Positions 49,071-59,357 of a DNA stretch of 64,000 nucleotides are shown here, one piece after another. The notes below the pieces were generated by a model, which saw nothing but the letters and a program-made list of their open reading frames with translations, was not told the origin of the DNA and did not search any database. Every line of letters begins with the position of its first letter. The first letter of the stretch is position 1. Origin of the DNA: Diploscapter coronatus (taxonomy: Eukaryota > Nematoda > Chromadorea > Rhabditida > Rhabditidae); contig OZ038423.1 of the NCBI GenBank assembly GCA_964036155.1, positions 41,121,249-41,185,248 on the forward strand. The letters run 5' to 3'. The translations under genes and the position numbers were made by a program.

Positions 49071-50304
49071 GACGAGTTTCTATTAGATTTTGTAGACACA
49101 TGCATTTTTGTCTGAATTTATTGCAAGAATAAACGTTTTTAGCTATGCAAATGCTGACAACTGAATCACAAAAGTGCTGTAAATTCGAAATCACTGGTTG
49201 CACTCTCGTTCACAAGATTATTCCGGTTTTATTTATGGGATTAGCCTTCAGCGGCCACCTCGGCTAAGCCCTGGTTTCGCCAGGATCTTAGCCGTCTTGA
49301 AATTTTATTTTAGTTTATTTCATTAAATCATTTGAATTTGAAGTTAATATTTAACAAAGAAATGTGTTTAGTTTTAAGGAAAATAATTAAACATAAAGAA
49401 CTTAAAATTATCAAGATAAAATTTAAAGAGAATGTAATAGCGGCCTAAAATTAGAATTTTGATTGCAGAGTACGAACCCAATGAGACGGATCTCATGATA
49501 CCGACTAATGTTAGGGCTGTGATTGCTACCTTCCTGGTTCGTTGCCTAACCTAAATCGACGATAAATCTTATGGAATTGATCTGTGTCAAAAATCAGCTC
49601 ATAATTTTTGCATCCGCGAGGCTTTTATATTGCAAAAGCGTGTTCATTTCAAAGTTCAGTCTCCTATTTTTTCTAGGTTTGAGTCATTTTTTAATTAGCC
49701 AAAATCTTAGTAACACCTTTGCGAATATTTTGACGCCACATTTGACTGTTTCGGGTGCAAGTTCGGAAACCGTTTGCACTCCCTAGTAGAGCCATCTTTT
49801 TACTCGAAAAAAAACAGAAAGAGAACAGATCTGCACAGTTCTTGTGTGTATTTGAAACTTCTTTCCCTTTTCGCATTGCATCAAAATTACCGTAGTTCAC
49901 TCTTTCATTCGCGGTTCGTACTGTCTTTAGTCTGTCGTTTATTTCCCGCGCTAATTTTATTCAAACACCGATTTTTGGGATTTTCTAAATTTCTCTTGAG
50001 CATTTATGCATTTTCGATCTTCAGTGACTGGTTTGCTGCCGGAAAATGTGCAAGATTCAGTCCTCCCCTTTAATTTTCCGATTTTCATTTTAGGCCCTGC
50101 CTCTGTATTTTGTTTTTTCGTGTTTTCTCTCTAAAATCATTCGGATTTTTTAAAAATATTAATACGACGCGAATATATTTTTGATCTGGCACTGAGAATT
50201 TGCTGGAGTAATTTTGACTCGTCTTCTGAACTTTTTTAAATTTTGTATTTTCAACGAGTTCTTTCGAACCCCCTAATCCTATTTACCTTCAGTCCGCCAG
50301 CCCA
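49071..50304. other. Intergenic region with hairpin and repeat segments
   Basis: No protein gene. It contains the dehydrogenase polyadenylation signal, a strong hairpin at 49261-49294, and a second weakly structured patch at 49440-49560. It also holds two short segments that recur elsewhere (49621-49653 like 39301-39334; 49759-49800 like 17060-17102). The end is T-rich up to the innexin start. Confidence 0.6.
49261..49294. other. Strong hairpin, possible structured RNA or element end
   Basis: CGGCTAAG at the left pairs perfectly with CTTAGCCG at the right. Inside, CCTGG pairs with CCAGG around a TTTCG loop, with small internal asymmetry. Upstream, TTAGCC (49241 region) is a further copy of the same complement. 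The following AAATTTTATTTTAG is T-rich. I cannot tell whether this is a small RNA, a terminator-like hairpin or a transposon terminus. Confidence 0.5.
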
Positions 50305-52850
50305 ATGGTCGTAGTGCCGTACGTGGAGGACGTGTTCGTCAACTGGTTCCGCTCGGTGGCCTTCGATGACGCGATCGACCGACTCAACTACGTCTACACG
50401 GCCTCGCTCATGTACCTCTTCGCCATCGTGGTTTCAGCCAAACAGTAAGTCTCGAAAAGTGAAAAAGTAGCCATCTTGGAATAATTTTAGTTTTAAAATA
50501 AGAATCTCTTTCACATATTATTTCAAAGCGACCACTTTTTCAAATTCATGATTCAACTTTTTACATTAAATTCGCACATGCTGAAAAGTTTGCATAAAGT
50601 TCTCGATGCAAAAATGTTCACCTCTTTTCGAAATCTACAGTAGGCTAATTTTCTTTTTGCCTGCTTCTCCTTCACTTCTGCACAGGACAGTCGGTTCTAT
50701 TCGAATAGCTGCGTGGACTTTTCGGTTTTTTCCCTTCTGTTGCGCGAAAGACAGCCGACATTCGCCACAGATAAATTCAAAAAAAATTAAGAAAGTAAAA
50801 AAGTATTTCTTATAAAATTTTCATATCTCCAAAATTCAAATAAGGTTAGGGAAGATAAGGGCCGGTAGGAGAATATTTGCCCAGAATATGCCCTGTTTGC
50901 CTTACCCCTAACCTCGTATTGCTTCATAAAATTTCACCGGTATGCGGCTTGTGTAAGTCTGCGACTTACAAGAAACCGAAAATCTTATCTTGTAAAAATA
51001 TTTAAAAGAAAAAATATATATTTCAGGTACGCCGGGACGCCCATCCAGTGCTGGGTGCCGGGCGAGTTCAAGTGTGGATGGAGGCAGTATGTCGAGGACT
51101 ACTGCTTCATCCAAAACACCTTCTTCGTCCCCTTCGAAGAAGATATCCCCAGCGAGGATAGTGGCAGAACTAAGGTAAGGGAAAGCTACAAAGATTCAAA
51201 GAAGAATGTAATTTTGCAGGCAGAGATCGGCTACTACCAGTGGGTCCCGATTGTCCTCGCCCTGCAGGCAATCATGTTCTACATGCCCAGTTGGCTGTGG
51301 GCCACACTCCACAAATTCGGCGGTCAGTTTATTGATTTCCTGTCGGTTCTGTCTTTCAAATGGCATAATTCTTCCCTTTGCCCATCTGTTCCTCTCCCTT
51401 CTTTTTCGTCCATTTCATATGAGCCTCCCTCCTTCCCTCTCAGAGATATAGTAAAAGTGCACTTGAGGCAATTTACAATACAAAACAAATGCAATAAATT
51501 GTTTCGCTTTTTTCAGAATTGGACCTGACAACGGCAATGACGGATGCGGGAAAGATCGCGGCGGCCCCATCGGCGAGCGAGGACAGGAAGAAGGAGCTCG
51601 GCAAGCTGTCGCTCTACTTGGAGGAGTGTCTGGAGTTCGGCAAGCAGCAGCGCACCCCAGTCCGGTTGTTCTGCTTCAGGTATTCATTCAATTTATTCAC
51701 GAAAATTTCTATTAAAAGTATGAAAAAGAAAAATTGTAAAAAATAGGGTGCGAGTTGATTTCCCCCATGTTTTTAACCACACCAATTCCCCCATTCGCAT
51801 TTTTTAAGTGCCAATTCCCCCAATTTGTCCTCTCAAGGAAGGACTTGCTCAAAAATGCGAGTGGGGGAATTGACTCGCACACTAAAAAATATAATAAATA
51901 TTTATTTTGAATTTCCTTGATCTTTTGTATTTTCAGATTCGGCCGCGGACTGGGCTCCTACGTGACGCTGCTCTACCTGCTCGTGAAGGGCCTGTACGTC
52001 ACCAACATCCTGACCCAGCTCTACATCCTCAACAGGTTCCTCGGCTCAAGATACTCCTTCTGGGGCATCCAGGTTGAATTTTTCGACTTTTAAAATGAAA
52101 TTATCAGCTTGTTGCAGACGTTCGTGGACCTGTACAATGGTCGCGAATGGATGGACTCCGGCGTCTTCCCGAGAGTCACCCTCTGCGACTTCCAAGTGCG
52201 TCGACTCGGCAACATCCACCGCTACACCGTGCAGTGTGTTCTCTCGATCAACATGATCAACGAGAAGATCTACCTCTTCCTCTGGTCAGCTTCAATTTAT
52301 CACTTCCTCTTTTCTCAACTCTTCATTTTTCTGCTTTCAGGTTCTGGTTCCTCTTCGTGGCCGTGGTGACGGCGATCAACTTCTTCTACACTGTGCTCTA
52401 CATGTCGCTGGCCCTGCTGAGAGAGAAGTCGACCCGCCAGTGGCTGATGCAGACTGTCGAGGACGAGAACAAGTACAGGTACAAGCAGGCTGTCAGGGAC
52501 TTCTGCCATCAGGGCTTGGGGCCAGGTATTTCCTCCATCTGCTCCATCTCCATTCCAACGCGTTTCCTTTCAGACGGCGTCCTGACCCTTCGTTTCATTG
52601 AGAGCCACGCTGGAGGGATCGTCGTGCGAGACGTGGCTGCCAAAATGTTCAACGACTACATCAAATCGGTATAGATTTAATTTTTATTTGAAAAATCTGA
52701 TTTTCTCAATTTCAGTTGCACCAGTCTTCGACAAAAACGACGAGCCCGGACATCCCGGACGATGGCGCGCACGAGAGCTGCTTCTACATGCCTTCCGAGC
52801 CCCCCAGCGGCCTCGTGATGCCCGACTACCCGACCAAAGCCGACCACTGA
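50305..52850 (+). CDS. inx-3: Innexin gap-junction protein, INX-3-like
   Basis: Four-pass membrane protein forming invertebrate gap junctions, about 423 residues. Exons: 50305-50444, 51027-51174, 51220-51322, 51517-51679, 51937-52072, 52118-52284, 52341-52525, 52574-52668, 52716-52850. The N-terminus has [20 protein letters not shown] (TM1). The first extracellular loop has the paired cysteines in [20 protein letters not shown] and YCFIQNTFF. The innexin signature is [20 protein letters not shown] (TM2). The second loop has [20 protein letters not shown] and [22 protein letters not shown]4 is [20 protein letters not shown]. The C-terminal tail is Ser/Pro-rich. Overall it is closest, from memory, to C. 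elegans INX-3, so the symbol is a best guess. Codons are rich in G/C third positions, unlike nearby genes, suggesting high expression. Intron 4 carries a MITE-like element. Confidence 0.93.
51748..51880. mobile_element. Short inverted-repeat element in innexin intron
   Basis: GTGCGAGTTGATTTCCCCC at the left and GGGGGAATTGACTCGCAC at the right are near-perfect inverted termini of about 18 bp. The 133-bp element also holds internal CCCCCA/GGGGGA copies of the same unit. No coding capacity. It sits within intron 4 (51680-51936) and is a probable MITE. Confidence 0.75.
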
Positions 52851-53759
52851 TTCCATCACTCATCACTCCGATCGGACTCTTCTTCTATTTTTAGTGAGCG
52901 TTATTCTAATAAGTTTTTAAAACATTTTTTGGCGGATGAAAGTCGACCAATTTTTTTGTTTCTTTGTTTTGCTCTTTCGGTCATTTTCTAGTTATTTTTG
53001 TGATACTGCTTCGAAATTCAAGTGATGCTAACTTTCAAAGTTCCAACGATGCTTTTATTAGTCTTCCTTTATTTGTTGTGCTTTCATGTTTTTTTCGTCA
53101 TCTTTATCGGTCATTTTCTGGTTATTATTTTGTTGTGACGCTTTCGAAATTCAAGTGATACTAATTTTCCAAGTTCAAGGATTTTGTTGTTCATCTTTCT
53201 TTATTTATCGTTTTCCTTTCATTATTTGTTTTTTCGACATCTTCAATAAACCAAACATTCTTGATATTCATTCGAATATTTTGATAATTTTAAAAGGTAA
53301 CTTTTATTTTTAAACTTGTTCCAATTTTATTTGAACAAATTTTCTTATTTCTCTAAAGAACGACCAGATATTTTAATTAGTTGAAAAGTATCGTATCATT
53401 TGGATAAAATAAAGCATGGAAATACCTGTCCATTTCGGCTGTAGGTAGGTACTCGGTTACCACGAATGAGTGCTTTGCTAACAAAATAGTGAGCACGTTG
53501 TTACCAAACGCTATTTCTTCCCTTTTTTCTGTATCAACACTATTTTATCTTAAAATTGGTGAGAATTCAAAATGATAGCTGTTTGCTGCAAACTCGAGAA
53601 TTTATTTTCTCTCGTTCTCACTTTTCTATTATCTCTCTTTCTTTCAACGCTAAAATCAAACGCGTAAACGCGGTACCGTTATATATTTTCGCAATTTTGA
53701 AATTGGTCATTATTTTCGGGGTTATCGATTTTTCGTTCGAATTTTCGTAATTTCAAAGA
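52851..53759. other. Intergenic region between innexin and csn-1
   Basis: T-rich; no exon. Two partly similar stretches (around 52960-53060 and 53090-53190: TCGGTCATTTTCT...GTTATT...CGAAATTCAAGTGATACTAA) look like a local direct duplication of about 120 bp. An AATAAA occurs near 53245. The last part should hold the csn-1 promoter. Confidence 0.6.
52974..53185 (+). repeat. Tandem direct duplication of about 120 bp
   Basis: TTCGGTCATTTTCTAGTTATT followed by CTTCGAAATTCAAGTGATGCTAACTTTCAAAGTTC recurs about 120 bases later as ATCGGTCATTTTCTGGTTATT followed by TTTCGAAATTCAAGTGATACTAATTTTCCAAGTTC. The two units are direct, adjacent and slightly diverged. The duplication lies in the 3' region of the innexin gene and has no coding capacity. 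Confidence 0.7.
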
Positions 53760-56700
53760 ATGGACGAAATCCATTTCGATCCTCCAGCCATGAACGATTT
53801 GGGCAACGAGGCCATGGAGGCTGACTATCAGCTGGTAAATTGTTTCGACTTTTTGCTCTTATTTATTTTCGTTGTACATCAGCATATTTGTTTAGTTCCG
53901 CGCGGCCCGACGACCGGACGACGGCTCAGCTCTGGACATTCTGGCGCACGTGGACGACGAGTTCGTGGAGAGGGAGTCCACTCCCGTTCCCGAGGATGCC
54001 GTCCACATCAATTTGAAGGACAATGGTCATTTTCAAATGAAATAGATGATTTTCTGAACCCCGAATAATCTCTCAGTTTCCTTTTCCAGAAGCAGCTGAT
54101 ATGCCAGCGATGGAAGTGAAGCAGAAAGGCATCGATGTGAACTCGAACGCCCTGGACGTCGACCACATGCAGAACAACTACAACGGCATTTCTCTGCTCT
54201 TGAGGTTGTTGCTATAATTAACAAGCGCAAAACTAAAGGAGCCATGAAAGCTTATTCGAAAGTTACTGTATCTGGGTTCACAAAAAATAAAAGGGTCCCC
54301 TGTATATGTGATCGAATGACATCACCGTCATCAGCTGTATTTGTCGTCGGACAGGGAGGCAAGCGTGTGCAGGAAAGAAAATGACAGTCACCTTGAAATA
54401 CTTTCAAAATAGATCCAGTAATCTTATATTTTTCCTTTCAGACTCCAGCATGTGTCGCATTTCTGCAAGCCCCTGAAGCTGAAGGCCATGATCGCGCTGA
54501 TTCACACGGTCAAGAAGGATTTCACCGACACTCGTCTGTACAACGACCTATTCGACCAGCTGGAGGCCTATGTCAAGCAGAACGGATCCGAAAATGTGAG
54601 AATCACGAGATGGATAAATTGAATGAGTGATTTGCAGGTGCAACTCCCCGTGAAAGACATGGCTTGGCTGGAGAAGACGACAGTTGCGAATTCGCAGAGA
54701 CTCGATGCTCTGCAGACTGAGTACAAGAGACAGAGGGATGAGGGAGTCAAGGTACATGTTCACTGGATTACAATCAGACCTGGCAATTACTATATGACGG
54801 GAGACAGGGCATTCCGTTAAATGACGGAAGGTATTTAAAAAACGATGGAATGTCCCCTAGTTAAGCCCCCCGCCATTTAATAAAATGCCCCCCTGTCCTT
54901 CGTCATATAGCTGTTGCCACCAGACTTCGATAAAATGAATTTAACAAATTTGGAAACTCCGTTCAGTTTTCTAGCAACTTTTGAATGCACGATAAACCGA
55001 GATAGTATTTTTTTTAAAGTATGTCTTCGGGAAATACACTCTTGATTCACACACGGTTTGAAATATTTGAAATCAGATCGACGGTTTTTTTTCTTCGAAA
55101 AACCTCCGAACGAAATTTCAGGAATCGACGAGAAGGGCGATGGAAGACCTGTTCGCTTTCCACATGAAGAACAACAACCCGATCGAGGCCCTGAAGTTAT
55201 ACATGAGAGGGATCAGGGACCACTGCACGCAGTTCAAGCACATGGCTGAGGTAGGCACTTTATGGTATTTCGAAAGGACGTCGAATTGAGAAAGTTTGAA
55301 GGAGACAATATCGGAGATTTTTGAAAAAGATAAGCTACCCGAAACGCACAATTGATATGTACAATTTGATGAGTTCCAGATGTGGCTGAACTGGATGGAG
55401 GCGTCGTTCGTAGCAAAGGACTGGATCCGACTCGACTCGGTCACTTCCCAGGCCGAGAAGTTCTTCGTTGAGGATCATTCCACTGACGAGGCTGCACAGG
55501 TTGAATTTTTGGATTCTTTTTGTTGAAAAACTCCCTGTATTGAGGAGGAGGAGGACTAGTGTTTGTAAAAGAAAGAAATTTTGTGTTAATGCTGCAATCT
55601 GGGTTTTTCTTTTGAATTGTTCCTCATTGTTCAGGAACTTTGATGTCTTTCAAGAAATGGATTTACTCTAATTTAAAACGACAAGTCCACATATTTGAAA
55701 TGTTGTAATTTAAGAAGGAGCAGAATCGTCGTTACCCCCCTGCAGCGCCCACTGCCTCGAATACGCAGAACGTGGTTCGGCAAGTCACTCAGTCGGGATA
55801 CACAAAGACTATGATCTACACTGGGCTGGTGCGGCTGCACAACGATAAGTACTCCCAGGCACTGGACAGGTTCTTGGCGGTTAGTTCTATTTTTGTTGTT
55901 GAGAATTTTCACTATCATTTTCAGGAAGAATATCAAATTTTGGCCAAAAATGAATCTAAAATTTTGCAGGCAAAAGTCGAATTCATCCCCTCGTCATGGG
56001 TGGTTTCCCATTCGGACATCGCTCTGTTCATCACTCTCTGTGCACTGGCAACCTACTCGAGGAAGCATATCAAGACGAAGATTCTCGGAAATTCAGGTAG
56101 AGGAGGAGCGCATTTGGAAGTTATTTTGATTTTTGAGCTACATTGCAAATTTGGATAGGACTTGAAAGTTCGCTTACCCCTGTGTGGTAAAATCGGATTT
56201 CTAGCAGAAATTTGAAAACTATTTCGACTCTTGGATTCTGGAGACATTCGAGTAAACCAACCTGAACTTTCAGCAGCGAGAAAGCTCCTGGAGGCAGAGC
56301 CTCCCCTTCTCGAGGCTCTGCAGATGTTCGTGACGAGTCAACTGGGCAAGTGCCTCGATCTTCTCAAGGTCTACAAGGATAAGGTGATTCACTTCGATAA
56401 CTAGACGATAATAACCCTAATTAACTAATTTTAACTTTTTCAATTGAAGATAATTACTCAAAATTGAACGTAATCACCCTTATTAGCAGTTTTTTCTCTA
56501 ATTAAGTAGAAAATTATCCTAATTAGTGAAATAATTGTCCCCAATTAAGCTGCTCCTGGACGTGTTCATGTGGCAGGCGACGGACAAGTTGTTCAAGCAG
56601 ATCAGGGAGAGTTTTATCATCAAGTACCTGCAACCCTACGCGGTCGCCTACATGGCTCCCATGGCCGAGGCCATCAGGGTCACTCCATCCGAGGTAAACC

Positions 56701-58319
56701 AGATGGTTTTCACTTTTCTCAAACTAATAAGAAAATTTGAATATCAGACAGTTTTCGACTTTTATCATTCGACATTTACGACGAAGACGTTTTTCAGCTG
56801 GAAAACGAACTGCTGCGTCTGTGCGAGAAGGGCCTGATCAATGTGAGAATCGACGCCTTGAATGGATGCGTTTCCAAGCCGATGGACAACCACAAGAAGG
56901 AGGCTTTAGAAAAGTGAGTATTTTGCTATCCAAAGAAAATGAAAACTTGAAATACTTGAAGGGAAAAATAAATTAGCGAATACTTTTCATGAGGAGCACA
57001 AACTCATGTTCACTAGCAGTCGAAAACAACGCGATTTATCCTTTCCTTCTTTATGTTGTTTTTCTCTTCTCGAAAAAAGTGCGTTTTTCTCCCCTTTTAT
57101 CTTTTCGTCTCTCCTCGCCTCTATATTTTTCCATCCCTACGTTTACAGTTAAGGACTGAAGAAGCATGATTTAGTGGGAAGAAAATGTTGAAAGCGTTTA
57201 CAAATTTTGGAATAACACTAAAAATAATTTGTGCATTAAAAATCGAAAGAACCATACAAATGTTAAAAGTTGCAACTTAGTTTTGAAGAAAAAACGACGT
57301 ATTTCAGTGTGAACGAGACGTACACTCAATTGGCGAATCGCTGCCAGAGCCTCATTCTGCGAACCCACATCCAGCAGGCGCACATCGCCATCACTATGGA
57401 CAGGGAGACCAGGAACAAGCGCAAGACTAACACTGCAAGTGATGATGGTAAATATTTTGGAAGTAACCGTTAACGTTTTTAGATAATTTCTTTTCTACAG
57501 ATGCAAACTTATCGAAAATGTTCAAAAATTATTGTACAATTTTTCAAGCTTTGTAACATTCTCTTCTAACCGCTTCTAGAACATTTTTCACAATTTAAAT
57601 TTTTAGCGAACGAAAACCAGCCGATTCGCGGCCGAATGATGCACGGGATGATGAAGGCATTCCGCACCTCGAAAAATAGCGCGCAACAACCCTCCTCTCC
57701 CGCTCATCCAAATGTGGCCGCGAGCAGCTCTGCACAGGTAATAGACCATACTTTGAGTCAAAGACGTGGAAAGTTGAGCTATTCTGAGAAAGGCGAAGAA
57801 AAATAATCCTTGTCAATTCCTTTGAAGAAAGTACTGTTCAATTTGATCTGGTTTGCCCGCTTAAAAATTCGGTTTTTCACTAAGAGGGACCATTATGTGA
57901 AATTTTGCCATTTCGTGCGTACTAAATTAAGCCACGGATGTTGAGATATATTTTGAGAAAAACATTACGTTAGCGATATTAATACCGAAAACCCCACTTG
58001 AATTCGTCAAATACAGAGAAAGTTATTAGGCCCGCTACGAACTTACGGACCAGCCCAATAGGTGGCTATCATTTAACGGGGTGTGGCAATGATGAAGTGA
58101 TTTTTACCTTTCAACGGAGTTTTTTGCCAAATGATAGTGTCTCTCGTGTTTTCAAGAAAAGTACTTCATCATTTGACAAAAATTACTCTGCCAGATGGTA
58201 GTTGCCGCCCAATACTGTAATTTGAAAAGTGATCTTTAAAAAATAAATATTTTTTTCAGAACCACTCTGAAGCCGACAGTTCCGAAGGATCGGATGAGCC
58301 CAGGGAGCCCCTCTCCTAA
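53760..58319 (+). CDS. csn-1: COP9 signalosome subunit 1 (CSN1/GPS1)
   Basis: Subunit of the nuclear/cytoplasmic COP9 signalosome, which removes NEDD8 from cullin ubiquitin ligases. About 609 residues, near the size of nematode CSN-1. Exons: 53760-53834, 53896-54025, 54090-54204, 54442-54595, 54638-54751, 55122-55250, 55380-55499, 55715-55879, 55970-56096, 56274-56383, 56550-56693, 56798-56913, 57308-57447, 57607-57737, 58260-58319. The acidic N-terminus is followed by helical repeats typical of CSN1: YNGISLLLRLQHVSHFCKPL, ESTRRAMEDLFAFHMKNNNP, IEALKLYMRGIRDHCTQFKH and the MWLNWMEASFVAKDW helix. The PCI domain covers FIPSSWVVSHSDIALFITLC, LLLDVFMWQATDKLFKQIRE, FIIKYLQPYAVAYMA and LCEKGLINVRIDALNG. 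A Ser/Gln-rich tail follows. Codons favour G/C third positions. Two introns carry MITE-like elements. AATAAA at 58527-58532. Confidence 0.93.
54781..54919. mobile_element. Short inverted-repeat element in csn-1 intron
   Basis: The left end TGGCAATTACTATATGACGG and the complement of the right end (TGGCAACAGCTATATGACGA) match over about 30 bp, continuing into GACAGGGC/GACAGGGG. The element is 139 bp, with internal CCGTTAAATGACGG and CGCCATTTAATAA segments that also pair. It lies in the intron after csn-1 exon 5. No coding capacity. Confidence 0.75.
58046..58216. mobile_element. Diverged inverted-repeat element in last csn-1 intron
   Basis: AATGATGAAGTGATTTTT on the left faces an inverted AATGATGAAGTACTTTTC on the right. 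Outer ends GGTGGCTATCATTTAACGG and the complement GCGGCAACTACCATCTGGC are similar to each other. They also resemble the TGGCAA..TATATGACGG termini at 54781. This is probably an older member of the same MITE family, inside the intron 57738-58259. Confidence 0.5.
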
Positions 58320-59357
58320 ATCCAAAGGGATTCCATACATCCGGTAAATCTCATTATTTTCTTTTACCTTTACCATTTCTCTTTTCCTGGTTTTTAAAGC
58401 TAAACTCTACCTTATACGGGATTTCCAATCAACCGATTTATTCATTGTGGTTTTAAATGAAATCTGATCTTCTTTTCTGAAATGGGCTTATCTAAAAAGC
58501 CACGATCATTTTAGTATTTTAGCCTAAATAAATATTTATTTTTAATAAAAGTTGTTTTTTTTAAATTTATAATTTATGATTGCCGAATTTGTATTTAAGA
58601 TTGATTAATAGATTGCCAAAATATTGTCAAGTAGTAGAATGCACAGAATTTTCTGTACCAATCCTTATCTTTGATATTTCATCAAAGAGCCTTAATCGTT
58701 TTACGAGGGAAGCTCTAGGGAAGAGGAATAAATGTCATAGTCTGTCTTATCGAAATAACGCTGCAACTAAAATGACGAATCACAATGTTGAGATTATGGT
58801 TACACTGATTAAGTTAGGGATGTTAAGGCGCTTATATAAATGAAAAACAAATTCTAATAGGCTTAGCATTGCTTTAAAAGTAGTCAAAATATATTTTTAT
58901 AATTCTTTATGTTATAATTAGTGACGTGATCAGAGTCAATAACATCAGCAACCAGCTTGAGGAATGAATGATTTATTATCATCGTGGATCCCAGTTAAGT
59001 CATCAGTAGATCAGTTCTGACGGTCCATCACTGATCACGGACTACTCGCTTAACTGTTCAGTCGCCCAGCGGCGCCACCGCTGGCGACTAGGAGTAGTTC
59101 TTCTGGCCCGACTGCTCGCGATAAGACGAAACTGGATAATGACAAATATCAGACTCATACTGATTCGTTAACTAATATCTTAGATAAGACAGTCTTAATG
59201 CCAATTTGGTTCTACCAAATTATCATCATTATTTCTGTGTATCTGATATCAGGTTACCACATAGATATTTTGTAATGATAAATTATATGTGTGACCATTT
59301 ATTTTTATTAGCTTAGAACTAATTAGCTCAGGTTAGTAGTGCTTAATTTAGGTAGAA
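58320..59357. other. Intergenic region with a G+C-rich hairpin
   Basis: The csn-1 3' end (AATAAA 58527) is followed by A+T-rich sequence and an unusual G+C-richer block at about 58920-59160 that contains the hairpin at 59041-59098. A frame at 58580-58843 lacks splice context or family likeness. Confidence 0.55.
59041..59098. other. Long nested hairpin
   Basis: Outer arms ACTACTC (59041-59047) and GAGTAGT (59092-59098) pair perfectly. Inner arms GTCGCCCAGCGG and CCGCTGGCGAC (59061-59088) pair with one bulged base around a short loop. It is strikingly G+C-rich for the locality. It could be a structured RNA, a transposon terminus or a regulatory palindrome. Confidence 0.55.

Noticed and set aside
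49441..49560. tRNA gene suggested by GGTTCG motifs
   Set aside because: A proper cloverleaf with acceptor stem and anticodon arm could not be drawn on either strand; reported only as structured sequence.
52147..52674. 175-residue plus-strand frame over the innexin
   Set aside because: An alternate-frame artefact of G+C-rich innexin exons 6-8; the innexin frame explains the region.
58580..58843. 87-residue open frame downstream of csn-1
   Set aside because: No acceptor or promoter context and no recognisable motif; considered as a transposon fragment but unsupported.
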